A stretch of 64,000 bases of DNA, taken from contig NZ_LMIU01000025.1 in assembly GCF_001428845.1 (NCBI RefSeq), positions 125,435-189,434 on the forward strand, given 5' to 3'. This DNA comes from Achromobacter sp. Root83. Its GTDB lineage: Bacteria > Pseudomonadota > Gammaproteobacteria > Burkholderiales > Burkholderiaceae_B. Both the position numbers and the translations under genes were made by a program. Position 1 is the first letter of the stretch. Each line of letters opens with the position of its first letter. The notes under the pieces are model-generated. The model did no database searches, was not told the origin of the DNA, and was given only the letters and a program-made list of their open reading frames with translations. Positions 35,396 through 42,770 of the stretch are shown piece after piece.

Positions 35396-36065
35396 GGCTG
35401 GCTCCCGGCGCGCCCGCGCAATCGTCCGCGATCCTGGGTTCAAGCAGCACCGTGACCGGCTGCGGCATGCCCGCAGGCAGCGGGCCCACGGCCACGCCTC
35501 GCAGCGCCGCTTCCAGCCGCCGGTCCAATGACGGCGATCCGGTCGTCGCCACCCAGCTCACGCGGCTGACCCGCCATGCCTTGTCGAACCATAGCTGCAT
35601 CAAGGCCCGGTAATTGCCCGGTTCCGCGCCGGCGGACCCGCACAGCGCCCGCTTCAAGGCGCCCTGCAGCGCCGCGGCATACTGCGTGTCGCGCAGGCGC
35701 TTGGCCTGCTGGACATTGCGCCCGGCGGCGGAGTGCGGCTCGGCCACCAGCGTGAACGACTGCGCGCTGGCGTAGCGGATGGCCAGCGACGTTCCCGTCA
35801 GCAGTTTGCGCAAGGCCTCGCCCGGCGCATAGTTGCCGATCACGGCAGGCGCCTGCCTGCCCTCGGTCAGCGCGCTGTCCACCAATACCGTCAGGCCGCT
35901 GGCAAGGCTGTATTCGGCAAGCGCCTGCGCCAGGGGTTGCGCCGCGATGGCGAAAGCGATCGGCCTGGGCGGCGGTTCGGTCAGTCCGGGCACGGGAAGC
36001 GTGCACAGCCCCAGCGCCAGACAGGCGCGCAGCGCGGCGCCCAACCCCGGAAGGACGCCGGTCAT
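35385..36065 (-). CDS. VreA-like cell-surface-signalling protein: STN domain without a beta-barrel
   Basis: A 226-aa exported protein. The ATG at 36065 gives a signal peptide (AALRACLALGLCTLPVPGLT). An STN signalling domain covers about 30-95 (PLAQALAEYSLASGLTVLVD, YAPGEALRKLLTGTSLAIRY). The C-terminal half (NYRALMQLWFDKAWRVSRVS, PSLDRRLEAALRGV) resembles a TonB C-terminal domain. There is no plug or barrel, unlike FecA-type receptors. This architecture, followed by sigma and anti-sigma genes, is that of P. aeruginosa VreA (PUMA3). The start lacks a strong ribosome site; ATG at 36161 is the alternative but would swallow the promoter-like sequence. Confidence 0.8.
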   Translation of the reverse strand: MTGVLPGLGAALRACLALGLCTLPVPGLTEPPPRPIAFAIAAQPLAQALAEYSLASGLTVLVDSALTEGRQAPAVIGNYAPGEALRKLLTGTSLAIRYASAQSFTLVAEPHSAAGRNVQQAKRLRDTQYAAALQGALKRALCGSAGAEPGNYRALMQLWFDKAWRVSRVSWVATTGSPSLDRRLEAALRGVAVGPLPAGMPQPVTVLLEPRIADDCAGAPGASRAR

Positions 36066-36136
36066 GAACGCGTAAACAAGTGGAAAGCGCCTGGCATGGC
36101 AGTGGCAATGGGCGGCAGCCCTGTGCAAAAGCCGCC

Positions 36137-36170
36137 ATGCTAGAGCCGTCGAATGACGCATTCGTGACAC
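36137..36170 (-). promoter_or_regulatory. Candidate Pho box and -10 upstream of the VreA-like gene
   Basis: Read on the minus strand, half-sites GTGTCAC and GCGTCAT lie 11 bp apart (36170-36153), giving 13 of 18 matches to the PhoB box consensus. A TAGCAT -10-like hexamer follows after 10 bp (36142-36137), the spacing expected when PhoB replaces the -35. The site is about 90 bp upstream of the chosen start. It sits between divergent genes, so the target is inferred. Confidence 0.5.
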
Positions 36171-36286
36171 GCCGGCCAAACGGCGCCGCCGGCCGCCACG
36201 CAATCGTCACCTGCCGGGCCCCGCGCATCCCTATACTGACCCCATCGCGCCGGCTGTCCATCGCCGGGCGCAACTCAAGGATGCGC

Positions 36287-36715
36287 ATGCGCAAGAGGTG
36301 TCTATACGCGGGCCGCGCCTGCCTGCTGTGGCTGGCGGCGGTGGCGGCCGCGCCGCTTGCGGCCGCTGCGGCTGAAGGCGGTGCTGGCGGTGCAACGGCC
36401 GAAGCCGGTGCTGGCGCCGCAGCGGCCGAGGCCAAGACGGAGACCCGCGCTGGCGCCGCAGCGGCCCGCAAGCCGTCAACGCCGGATGGCGCGTGCATCG
36501 AGACCGAGGTAAACGGCTACCGGGCCTTGTCCTATGACTGCCTGAACCAGAAGATGGCGCCCGCGGCGTCGGCCAAGCCGCCGGCCGGCCTGGAATCCGA
36601 AGCCATCACGCAGCGTCCGCCCAATCAGATGGGGCTGCCCACCCCGGCCACCATCGGCAACCGCATGGGCAATACCTTCGGCACGTCCGCCTTCCCGCAA
36701 CGCCCGCAGCCCTAG
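36287..36715 (+). CDS. Small secreted protein of unknown function
   Basis: A 142-aa protein divergent from the receptor-like gene. The ATG at 36287 has AAGG at a suitable distance; ATG at 36281 is too close to it. A signal peptide (ACLLWLAAVAAAPLAAAAA) is followed by an Ala/Glu-rich linker and a compact region with a cysteine pair, ACIETEVNGYRALSYDCLNQ. The tail, rich in Pro, Gly and Asn, reads like a flexible anchor (TPATIGNRMGNTFGTSAF). I do not recognise the family. Its position suggests it could share the Pho-box region with the secretion locus. Confidence 0.65.
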   Translation: MRKRCLYAGRACLLWLAAVAAAPLAAAAAEGGAGGATAEAGAGAAAAEAKTETRAGAAAARKPSTPDGACIETEVNGYRALSYDCLNQKMAPAASAKPPAGLESEAITQRPPNQMGLPTPATIGNRMGNTFGTSAFPQRPQP

Positions 36716-36737
36716 CCAAGGCCTTTGCCCTGGCCAC

Positions 36738-36756
36738 AGCGGCTGCCCTAGCCGCT
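36738..36756. terminator. Hairpin between convergent genes
   Basis: Perfect 7-bp arms AGCGGCT/AGCCGCT around a 5-nt loop lie between the convergent secreted-protein and cupin genes. There is no T-run, so termination is only suggested. Confidence 0.4.
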
Positions 36757-36788
36757 GCCACAGCCACCGCCTTGAATGCAGCCGGCGC

Positions 36789-37154
36789 TTACGCCATGCG
36801 CGTGATGAAATAGATCTTCTTGACGAACTGGTCCACTTCCCAGCGGCCCGTGTAGCCTTCGGGCATGACGAAGGCCTCGCCCACCGTCAGTTCGTGCACG
36901 GTGCCGTCCGGGTCCACCAGGCGCGCGGCGCCTTCCACGATGTAGCCGAACTCGATGTAGCCGGTGGTGTTGGACTGGAAGGACCCGGCGGTGCTTTCCC
37001 ACACGCCGGCCTCGGCCTTGCCCGCATTGCCCTCGAAGGCGGTCACGGTGCGAAACGCCGCGTCGCCCGAAATCGGACGCCGGGGCTTGCCGGGCACGGG
37101 ATTCTTCATCGGGCCGGCGTCGATGCGGACTAGCCGCGACTGATCGTGTTTCAT
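36789..37154 (-). CDS. Cupin protein (DUF861/Cupin_3)
   Basis: A 121-aa small-barrel protein. The signature GSFQSNTTGYIEFGYIVEG, then PEGYTGRWEVDQFVKKIYFI, matches the DUF861 cupin group, relatives of ureidoglycine aminohydrolase often found beside amino-acid or amine catabolism genes. The ATG at 37154 follows AGGAAC. It lies 46 bp downstream of the Xre-cupin regulator, so it is probably co-transcribed. The ligand is unknown. Confidence 0.85.
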   Translation of the reverse strand: MKHDQSRLVRIDAGPMKNPVPGKPRRPISGDAAFRTVTAFEGNAGKAEAGVWESTAGSFQSNTTGYIEFGYIVEGAARLVDPDGTVHELTVGEAFVMPEGYTGRWEVDQFVKKIYFITRMA

Positions 37155-37200
37155 AGCTGTTCCTGTAGCGGTTTTGGCAAGGCGGCGGGCCCGCGGACGG

Positions 37201-37755
37201 TCAATGCGCCGCCACCACCAGCACCTCGGCCATGGCCCGGCTGACGGTGCGCATGCGGTGCGGAAGTTCGGAATCGAAATAAACGGAATCACCGGTTTCC
37301 AGGCGGAACTGGCGTTCGCCCACGTGGACCTCGATGGCGCCCTTGAGCACCAGCAGGAATTCCTCGCCGGGGTGCGGGAAAACCGCGGCGGCATCGGGAA
37401 AGTCCCGGGGCGGATGCACCACAAAGGGTTCCATGGCCTTGACCTTGCGCCGCCCGGCCAGCGACTCGTAGTGATACTCGCTGCCCAGCCCGCGGCGCTG
37501 CAAGGCCTCGCGGTCAGCCACCCGCACCACGCTGACCACCTCGTCCTGGGCCGCGTCGTCCGCGCCCACCAGTTGCGACACCCCTACGCCATAGGCCTCG
37601 GCCAGGCGCAGCACGGTCGAAATCGACGGCTCGCTCAGGCCCCGCTCAAGTTTCGAGAGGTAGCTCTTGGTCAAACCCGTGCGCTGCGCAAGCTGTTCCA
37701 GGGACAGGGTTTGCTGGCGGCGCAGGGTGCGTAGGCGGTGCGGCAGGTCGATCAT
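37201..37755 (-). CDS. Xre-family regulator with C-terminal cupin domain
   Basis: A 184-aa repressor or activator of the HTH_3 plus Cupin_2 type. The helix-turn-helix is at about 5-60 (LEQLAQRTGLTKSYLSKLER, GLSEPSISTVLRLAEAYGVG). The cupin domain is at about 105-180 (FPHPGEEFLLVLKGAIEVHV, GDSVYFDSELPHRM). Such proteins commonly control amine or amino-acid catabolism. The start at 37755 fits the domain edge. The adjacent cupin and the aldolase/GST/Bug genes are plausible targets. Confidence 0.88.
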   Translation of the reverse strand: MIDLPHRLRTLRRQQTLSLEQLAQRTGLTKSYLSKLERGLSEPSISTVLRLAEAYGVGVSQLVGADDAAQDEVVSVVRVADREALQRRGLGSEYHYESLAGRRKVKAMEPFVVHPPRDFPDAAAVFPHPGEEFLLVLKGAIEVHVGERQFRLETGDSVYFDSELPHRMRTVSRAMAEVLVVAAH

Positions 37756-37833
37756 GGGCAGGCAAAGCGCAAATGCAACAGACAAGAATGCCTGAAACCG
37801 GCGCCGCCGTCGAGCGCACCGCCCCGGCCCGCC

Positions 37834-38619
37834 CTAGCCCAGCACGTCGGGATGGTGGCGCAAAGCGCGACGCGCGTAATACGAGAAACCCACCTGTGAA
37901 CGCTTGGGCGTCAGGATCCAGTCGTGCGCCTCGCGTCCCAGCGCGGCCGGAATCGGCTGTATCGTGCCCGCCGACATCGCCAGTAGCTGCATGCGCGCCG
38001 CGCGCTCGAACTGCAGGGCCAGCACGCAGGCTTCCTCCACCGACCCCGCCGCGATCAGCATGCCATGATGCGACAGCAGGATGGCGCGCTTGGACCCCAG
38101 GGCCGCCGAGATGATCTCGCCCTCTTCGTTGCCCACCGGCACGCCCGGCCAGTCCTTCAGAAAAGCCACATCGTCATACAGCGGGCAATTGTCCATATGC
38201 GAAATTTCCAGCGGAACCTCCAGCATGGACAGCGACGCCACATGCAGCGGGTGCGTATGGATGATGCAGTTCACATCCGGCCGCGCGCGGTAGATCCAGG
38301 AATGGAAGCGGTTCGCCGGATTGGGCATGCCACCGCCTTCCTGCACGCGCAGGTCCTCGTCCACCAGCAGCAGGTTGCCGGCCGTGACTTCGTCAAACCC
38401 CAGGCCCAGGCGCTGCGTGAAGTAGCGCCCCGGTTCCGGCGCGCGCGCCGTGATCTGGCCGGCCAGCCCCGAATCGTGCCCGCCGTCGAACAGGATGCGG
38501 CAGGTCAGCGCCAGGCGTTCGCGCAGGCTCCATTGCGGCGTATCGAACTGGCGCTGCATCTCGGCTTGCGCCCGCGCGATCAATTCGTCTTTTCCCAAGT
38601 GCATCGTATCGGCCATCAT
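37834..38619 (-). CDS. Class II aldolase/adducin-family protein
   Basis: A 261-aa metal-dependent aldolase-type protein. The fold is shown by ALTCRILFDGGHDSGLAGQI, the zinc-site histidines in CIIHTHPLHVASLSM, and LLSHHGMLIAAGSVEEA. The chosen ATG at 38619 follows GGGAGAC. It begins 9 bp after the end of the GST gene and so lies in one operon with GST and the Bug receptor. The substrate is unknown. Relatives act on sugar phosphates or hydroxy-acids, and many are of unknown function. Confidence 0.85.
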   Translation of the reverse strand: MMADTMHLGKDELIARAQAEMQRQFDTPQWSLRERLALTCRILFDGGHDSGLAGQITARAPEPGRYFTQRLGLGFDEVTAGNLLLVDEDLRVQEGGGMPNPANRFHSWIYRARPDVNCIIHTHPLHVASLSMLEVPLEISHMDNCPLYDDVAFLKDWPGVPVGNEEGEIISAALGSKRAILLSHHGMLIAAGSVEEACVLALQFERAARMQLLAMSAGTIQPIPAALGREAHDWILTPKRSQVGFSYYARRALRHHPDVLG

Positions 38620-38627
38620 GTCTCCCG

Positions 38628-39272
38628 TCATGCCGCCTGCATCAGCGGCGTAAATCCCGGCAAGGCGCGCATGCGCGCCAGCCAGGCAGTGATATGGGTA
38701 AAGGCGGACAGGTCGTAACCGCCCTGCTCCGCCATGCTCGTATAAGGGAACAGCGCGATATCCGCGATGGTCGGCGCGCTTCCCACCAGGTAAGTCCGGT
38801 CCGACAGATGCGCGTCCATCAACGCCGCCGCCTTCATGCCGATGGCGCGCCACGCAACCATTTCCGGATCATTCACGCCCGCGGTCTGGTGCAGATGGAT
38901 CAAGAGACGCGGCTGCGCAAACGCATGCATGTGCTGCGTCTGCTCGAAGCTCAGCCAGCTTGAAACCTGCGCCTGCGCCAGCCGGTCCGCCGGCAGCCAG
39001 GGCGTGTCCATGGTCAGATACCAGAGTATGGCCTGCGACTCCGCCAGCCACTCCCCTTCCGGCGTCAGCAGCGCCGGCACCTGCCGCCACGGATTGATGC
39101 GCGCAAACGCATCGGTCTCCAGGTCGCCCTGCACGATATCGAAGGTGCGCCGCGTGACCGGCAGGCCCATCAGCCCGCAGGCCAGCCGGATCTTCCACGC
39201 ATTGCCCGACCGCAGCGTATCGGCCAATTCCAGCGGCTTGCCCGCCAGGGGATGTGAGGCTTGGTTCGTCAT
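38628..39272 (-). CDS. Glutathione S-transferase family protein
   Basis: A 214-aa GST-type protein. The N-terminal thioredoxin-like domain includes TLRSGNAWKIRLACGLMGLP, NPWRQVPALL and WLAESQAILWYL. The C-terminal helical domain ends DIALFPYTSMAEQGGYDLS. The second residue block SGNAWK corresponds to the catalytic-serine region of zeta/beta-type enzymes. It starts 2 bp after the Bug receptor stop, so translation is coupled. The substrate is unknown. Confidence 0.88.
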   Translation of the reverse strand: MTNQASHPLAGKPLELADTLRSGNAWKIRLACGLMGLPVTRRTFDIVQGDLETDAFARINPWRQVPALLTPEGEWLAESQAILWYLTMDTPWLPADRLAQAQVSSWLSFEQTQHMHAFAQPRLLIHLHQTAGVNDPEMVAWRAIGMKAAALMDAHLSDRTYLVGSAPTIADIALFPYTSMAEQGGYDLSAFTHITAWLARMRALPGFTPLMQAA

Positions 39273-39274
39273 CG

Positions 39275-40237
39275 TCAATCCATCTTGATGTTGGCGCGCT
39301 TCACGATGTCGGCCCACTTGGCCTTTTCGGCGCCGATGAAGCGCTGATACTCATCGGGCGTTCCCGAGTAAAGCTGCGTGCCTTGAGCCGCCAGCCGCGC
39401 CTTCAGGTCGGGCGATGCCAGCGTCTTTTGCAGCGCCGCGCTCAACGCCGCCAGCACATCGGGCGGCGTGCCGGGCGGCGCAAAGAAAGCGTTCCAGGAA
39501 CTGATCTGCAAGGCCCCGTCGCCCGCCTCCGTGCTGGCCGGCACCGCGGGCGCGGACGGCAGACGCTTGTCCGAGGCCACCGCCAGCGCCCGCAGCTTGC
39601 CCGACGCCACATGCGGCATGATGACCGGACTTGCGTCCATCACCACATCCACCTGGTCGCCGATGGCGGCGTTCACCGCTTCGCTGCCGCTCTTGAACGG
39701 CACATGCACGATATCCACGCCGGCCGTCAGCTTCAGCAGCTCCAGGCCCAGGTGCGGCGAACTGGCGTTACCGGCCGACCCGAAGTTCAGCCGAGCCGGA
39801 TTGGCCTTGGCATAGGCCACGAATTCACTGAACGACGCCGCCGGCAACCCGGCCCGCACCGCCAGCAGATACGGCGATCCGGACACCATGCCCACGGGCG
39901 CGAACTTGTCCGCGTCGTAGCTGAGCTTGCTGTAGATCAGCGGGTTGACGACCTGCGTCCCCACCGTCCCCATGAAGATCGTGTAGCCGTCCGCGGGCGC
40001 GGTGGCCGCCACCTGCGCCGCGATCACCCCGCCCGCGCCGGGCCGGTTCTCGACCACGATGCCCTGCCCCAGCGCGTCTCCCATCCCCTTGCCCACCTGC
40101 CGCGCCACGATATCCGTGATGCCGCCCGCGCCAAACGGCACCACCAGCCGTATCGTCCGCTCCGGATACGCCGCTTGCGCGCCGCCCGCCATCCCCGCCG
40201 CTATCGCCAGCGCAGCCACCATGCCCAAGACCTTCAT
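39275..40237 (-). CDS. Tripartite tricarboxylate transporter receptor (Bug/TctC family)
   Basis: Periplasmic solute-binding protein of 320 aa. The signal peptide ends AGGAQAAYPER. IRLVVPFGAGGITDIVARQV, VVENRPGAGG and NFGSAGNASSPHLGLELL are Bug signatures. The ATG at 40237 has AGGGG upstream. The expanded Bug family is typical of Bordetella and Achromobacter. No TctA/TctB membrane genes are adjacent. The ligand is probably a carboxylate processed by the downstream aldolase or GST, by inference. Confidence 0.93.
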   Translation of the reverse strand: MKVLGMVAALAIAAGMAGGAQAAYPERTIRLVVPFGAGGITDIVARQVGKGMGDALGQGIVVENRPGAGGVIAAQVAATAPADGYTIFMGTVGTQVVNPLIYSKLSYDADKFAPVGMVSGSPYLLAVRAGLPAASFSEFVAYAKANPARLNFGSAGNASSPHLGLELLKLTAGVDIVHVPFKSGSEAVNAAIGDQVDVVMDASPVIMPHVASGKLRALAVASDKRLPSAPAVPASTEAGDGALQISSWNAFFAPPGTPPDVLAALSAALQKTLASPDLKARLAAQGTQLYSGTPDEYQRFIGAEKAKWADIVKRANIKMD

Positions 40238-40698
40238 GCCATTCCCCTTATGTGCGCCGTTGCAGCGCCATGACACAAAGTGTCCTATAGAGCATTGATT
40301 TTCCGCAAGGGATATGTGATTGGGGGAATCCCTGAGCGCGGAGAATATAGTTCGCCTATTTCACTGAAATTCGCCTTTTCATAAATTCTGGCAACTGCAG
40401 ACTATCCGCACCCATCCCCACCAAAACCCGGCCCATCTTCCGAAAAATCTCCTCAAGGACCGAGTACGTTGCGCGTAGGTGTTTTACACGGCCCGCGTAG
40501 ACGCTTTGCGCTTGGCAAACAGGAGTGCGACGTCGCTGCGCGAGTTTTTCAAACACCTGCTAGAGCGCTGAGACTTCTCGTCAGCATCAACGCGGGAGTG
40601 ACCGGCGCGAGAGCAACGTCCAAGAGAGCACGCGTCTTTCAGAGCTACCCTACTAAACTCTCCATCACCAATACTCCCAACGTATCGTGAGGTTCGAG
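40238..40698. other. Gene-free left junction of the accessory island
   Basis: This 461-bp stretch separates the Bug operon from the DUF1778 gene. GC falls visibly here. It contains one copy of the dispersed repeat (40327-40380). A 66-codon minus frame at 40356-40556 ends in this repeat but has no ribosome site or recognisable domain, so I do not call it. The first part should hold the promoter of the Bug operon. Confidence 0.5.
40327..40380 (+). repeat. Dispersed repeat copy A (left island edge)
   Basis: AATCCCTGAGC at 40327-40337 is followed by a TTCG-containing segment and by ACTGAAATTCGCCTTTTC at 40363-40380. The same two blocks, with small changes and a 5-bp length difference between them, occur at 61236-61284. 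Confidence 0.55.
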
Positions 40699-40974
40699 AT
40701 GTGCCGATCCGATCACCTACAATTTAAAGTCACCCCGGAAGTCCACTCACTCTTGGAACGCGCTGCGGCTCTGGCAGGTTGCGAAGTGAGTGAATTTGCG
40801 AACATGGCTCTGGGCCGAGCCGCCCAGGACGTAATCCGGAAGAGTTGCGTCATTCGTTTGTCTAAGCGGGCCCAGGAAGCTTTTGCGCGATCGTTGATCG
40901 ACCCGCCGCAACCAAATGCAGCGATGGTTCGGGCCTTTGCGCGAGAAAAGCTATTGCTCAAAAAGCCCAAATAG
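40699..40974 (+). CDS. DUF1778 (TacA-like) antitoxin family protein, no partner seen
   Basis: A 91-aa protein of ribbon-helix-helix type: LQFKVTPEVHSLLERAAALA, then EVSEFANMALGRAAQDVI and a helical tail ending REKLLLKK. DUF1778 proteins normally precede and neutralise a GNAT-type toxin (TacT class). Here no acetyltransferase follows; a hairpin and a 627-bp gap do. It may be an orphan antitoxin left by decay, or a stand-alone regulator. The ATG at 40699 has GAGG upstream; a GTG at 40687 is possible. Confidence 0.75.
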   Translation: MCRSDHLQFKVTPEVHSLLERAAALAGCEVSEFANMALGRAAQDVIRKSCVIRLSKRAQEAFARSLIDPPQPNAAMVRAFAREKLLLKKPK

Positions 40975-40982
40975 AGCGCCTT

Positions 40983-41004
40983 CGGGCTGTCTAGCCCGCC
41001 TTTT
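40983..41004 (+). terminator. Hairpin terminator after the DUF1778 gene
   Basis: A 6-bp stem CGGGCT/AGCCCG with a 4-nt loop (40983-40998) is followed by TTTT at 41001-41004, 10 bp after the stop codon. Confidence 0.6.
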
Positions 41005-41601
41005 CAAGCTACGTCCAGCGACTAATAGCTGTTCCTCGCGGTGTCACACAGCGAAGAGTTGTCGAAGGTGTACGTACACGCACTTCCTAACCATATACAA
41101 GGTGCGCCCCCCCCTCTTAGGTACTTTGCGTGAGTGATGTTGCATCCAGACGCCGCCCCCCTCAATAATGACTTGCTATACACCCACCCAGAGGTGTTTC
41201 GACTGCGGCCTTACGGGGCAATCAAAGGGAACTGAGTAGTTCGACGTTGCAACTTGCTCCACCCGTGAGAACTTTTTGCGGCCGCGCTCGGCCAAGAGCG
41301 GAAGTTCGCTGAGCTGATTGACATGTCCGATGAAGGCTGGACTGAGACATTCGCTTCCTCAACCCATTCGGCGGCTTCGGCCGAGACCAGACACTCGTGC
41401 GCCTTGGCCGAAATTGCCCGCTGCACGCCCAAAGGGAATACTGGGAGCAATCGCGGCCTCAGGCCACGTGGAATGGTTGCTTTCGCCACCGACGAACAAA
41501 CAACTCGACCCAGAGGTGCCACGCGCACGCCTGTAAGGCCGCTCTACGTCGCATGCTCCCAGGCTACACTGCACCAATACGTCCCTCTCCTAGGCCCATG
41601 C
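41005..41601. other. About 600-bp stretch with no credible gene
   Basis: The MBL gene frame is open back to an ATG at 41323, but the 93 codons before 41602 do not read as part of the fold. Minus-strand frames here also lack ribosome sites. I expect this to hold the promoter of the three-gene defence operon plus decayed sequence. Confidence 0.4.
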
Positions 41602-42765
41602 ATGCTGAGAATTAAGATGTACCCAGCCAAAAACGGTGACTCGTTCCTCGTAGATGCGGCAGGGACATTCATTCTCATCGATGCCGGCTTTGCAAGCACA
41701 TTCCAGGATTTCATCAAGCCGGACCTTGCGTCGCTTACCAATGACGGTCGACGGTTAGCTCTTGCAGTCTGCACGCACATCGACGCTGACCACATTGGCG
41801 GCCTTCTGGAGTTCTTCTCCTCCAATGGCCCTCAGCCACGCCGTCTCGTTGAGGTCGACAGGGTGTGGCATAACAGTCTGCGCTCGATGCCGCTTCAACC
41901 CGGCAAAGAGGAAGGCGTCCAGGGCAAGCTCGTTCTGGAGGCGCTTCGAAGGCGAGGGTTCAGGGAGCCTGCGGCGCCCGGGCCTATCGGCGCTCGCCAA
42001 GGAAGTTCCCTCGCCAAGATGCTTGGGCACGACGGCTATCTTTGGAACGAAGGTAATGGCACGACCTGCATAAGCCAAGATCAGCATCCGTTAGTCCTCT
42101 CGGAGGCGGTTTCGGTGGAGGTGGTCGGTCCAAGTCGCGCCCGGCTTGAAGCGCTGCGCAACGTATGGCTGAAGGAGGGTGCAAAGCTCGGATACAAGGG
42201 AGGTGCGGCTTCCACCGATCTTCTCGACGATGCGTACGAGATGTGGTGTGCGACCGCCTTCCAGGCTACAGCCCCAAAGATTCGGAAGGTTTCGGCGAAC
42301 GGCAACCTGCGCCTTGCGGACATCTATGCGCCAGATCACTCGCCCGCGAATGGCAGCTCGATTGCAATCGTCATCAAGTCCGCAGGGGTTCAAGTGCTCT
42401 TCCTTGGGGACGCATGGGCGGAGGATATCGTAGCAAAGCTGAGAGCTGGAAAGCCGGCGACCGGCCCAATCCTCTTTGATGCGATTAAGGTCTCGCACCA
42501 CGGCAGTTGCCACAACACGAGCCCAGAACTGCTCGCCACTGTTGACGCCCCCTGCTTCCTGATTTCAACAGACGGTAGTCGTCACGGCCACCCAAACTTT
42601 GAAGTACTTGCAGAGATCGTCGACCGCCCCGCATCGTTTGAGAGACGATTGATCTTCAACTATGAGACAGCGGCCTCTGCGCGGTTGCGGTCTCACGCCT
42701 CTAGATCAGGTACGCCATTCAGCATCAGTATGGCACACACTAATTGGATTTCACTTGAGGGTTGA
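41602..42765 (+). CDS. avs1A: MBL-fold (ComEC-like) hydrolase of an AVAST type 1-like system
   Basis: A 387-aa metallo-beta-lactamase-fold protein. MLRIKMYPAKNGDSFLVDAA opens the fold in the way ComEC-type domains do. The metal motif THIDADHIGG (His59, Asp61, Asp63, His64) has Asp in place of the second His, as is usual in ComEC relatives. KVSHHGSCHN near residue 297 and VLFLGDAWAED are further metal/active-site blocks. I chose ATG 41602 on the fold edge; an open frame extends upstream. Its stop lies 5 bp before the STAND gene start. In AVAST type 1 an MBL hydrolase accompanies a protease-STAND sensor. The symbol follows that system's naming from memory. Confidence 0.8.
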   Translation: MLRIKMYPAKNGDSFLVDAAGTFILIDAGFASTFQDFIKPDLASLTNDGRRLALAVCTHIDADHIGGLLEFFSSNGPQPRRLVEVDRVWHNSLRSMPLQPGKEEGVQGKLVLEALRRRGFREPAAPGPIGARQGSSLAKMLGHDGYLWNEGNGTTCISQDQHPLVLSEAVSVEVVGPSRARLEALRNVWLKEGAKLGYKGGAASTDLLDDAYEMWCATAFQATAPKIRKVSANGNLRLADIYAPDHSPANGSSIAIVIKSAGVQVLFLGDAWAEDIVAKLRAGKPATGPILFDAIKVSHHGSCHNTSPELLATVDAPCFLISTDGSRHGHPNFEVLAEIVDRPASFERRLIFNYETAASARLRSHASRSGTPFSISMAHTNWISLEG

Positions 42766-42770
42766 ACAGA

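Noticed and set aside
40356..40556. 66-codon minus-strand frame at the left island edge
   Set aside because: No ribosome site or recognisable domain, and its end lies in the dispersed repeat.
41323..41601. N-terminal extension of the MBL-fold gene
   Set aside because: The frame is open, but the residues do not resemble the fold, and the family normally begins at the MLRIKMYP block.
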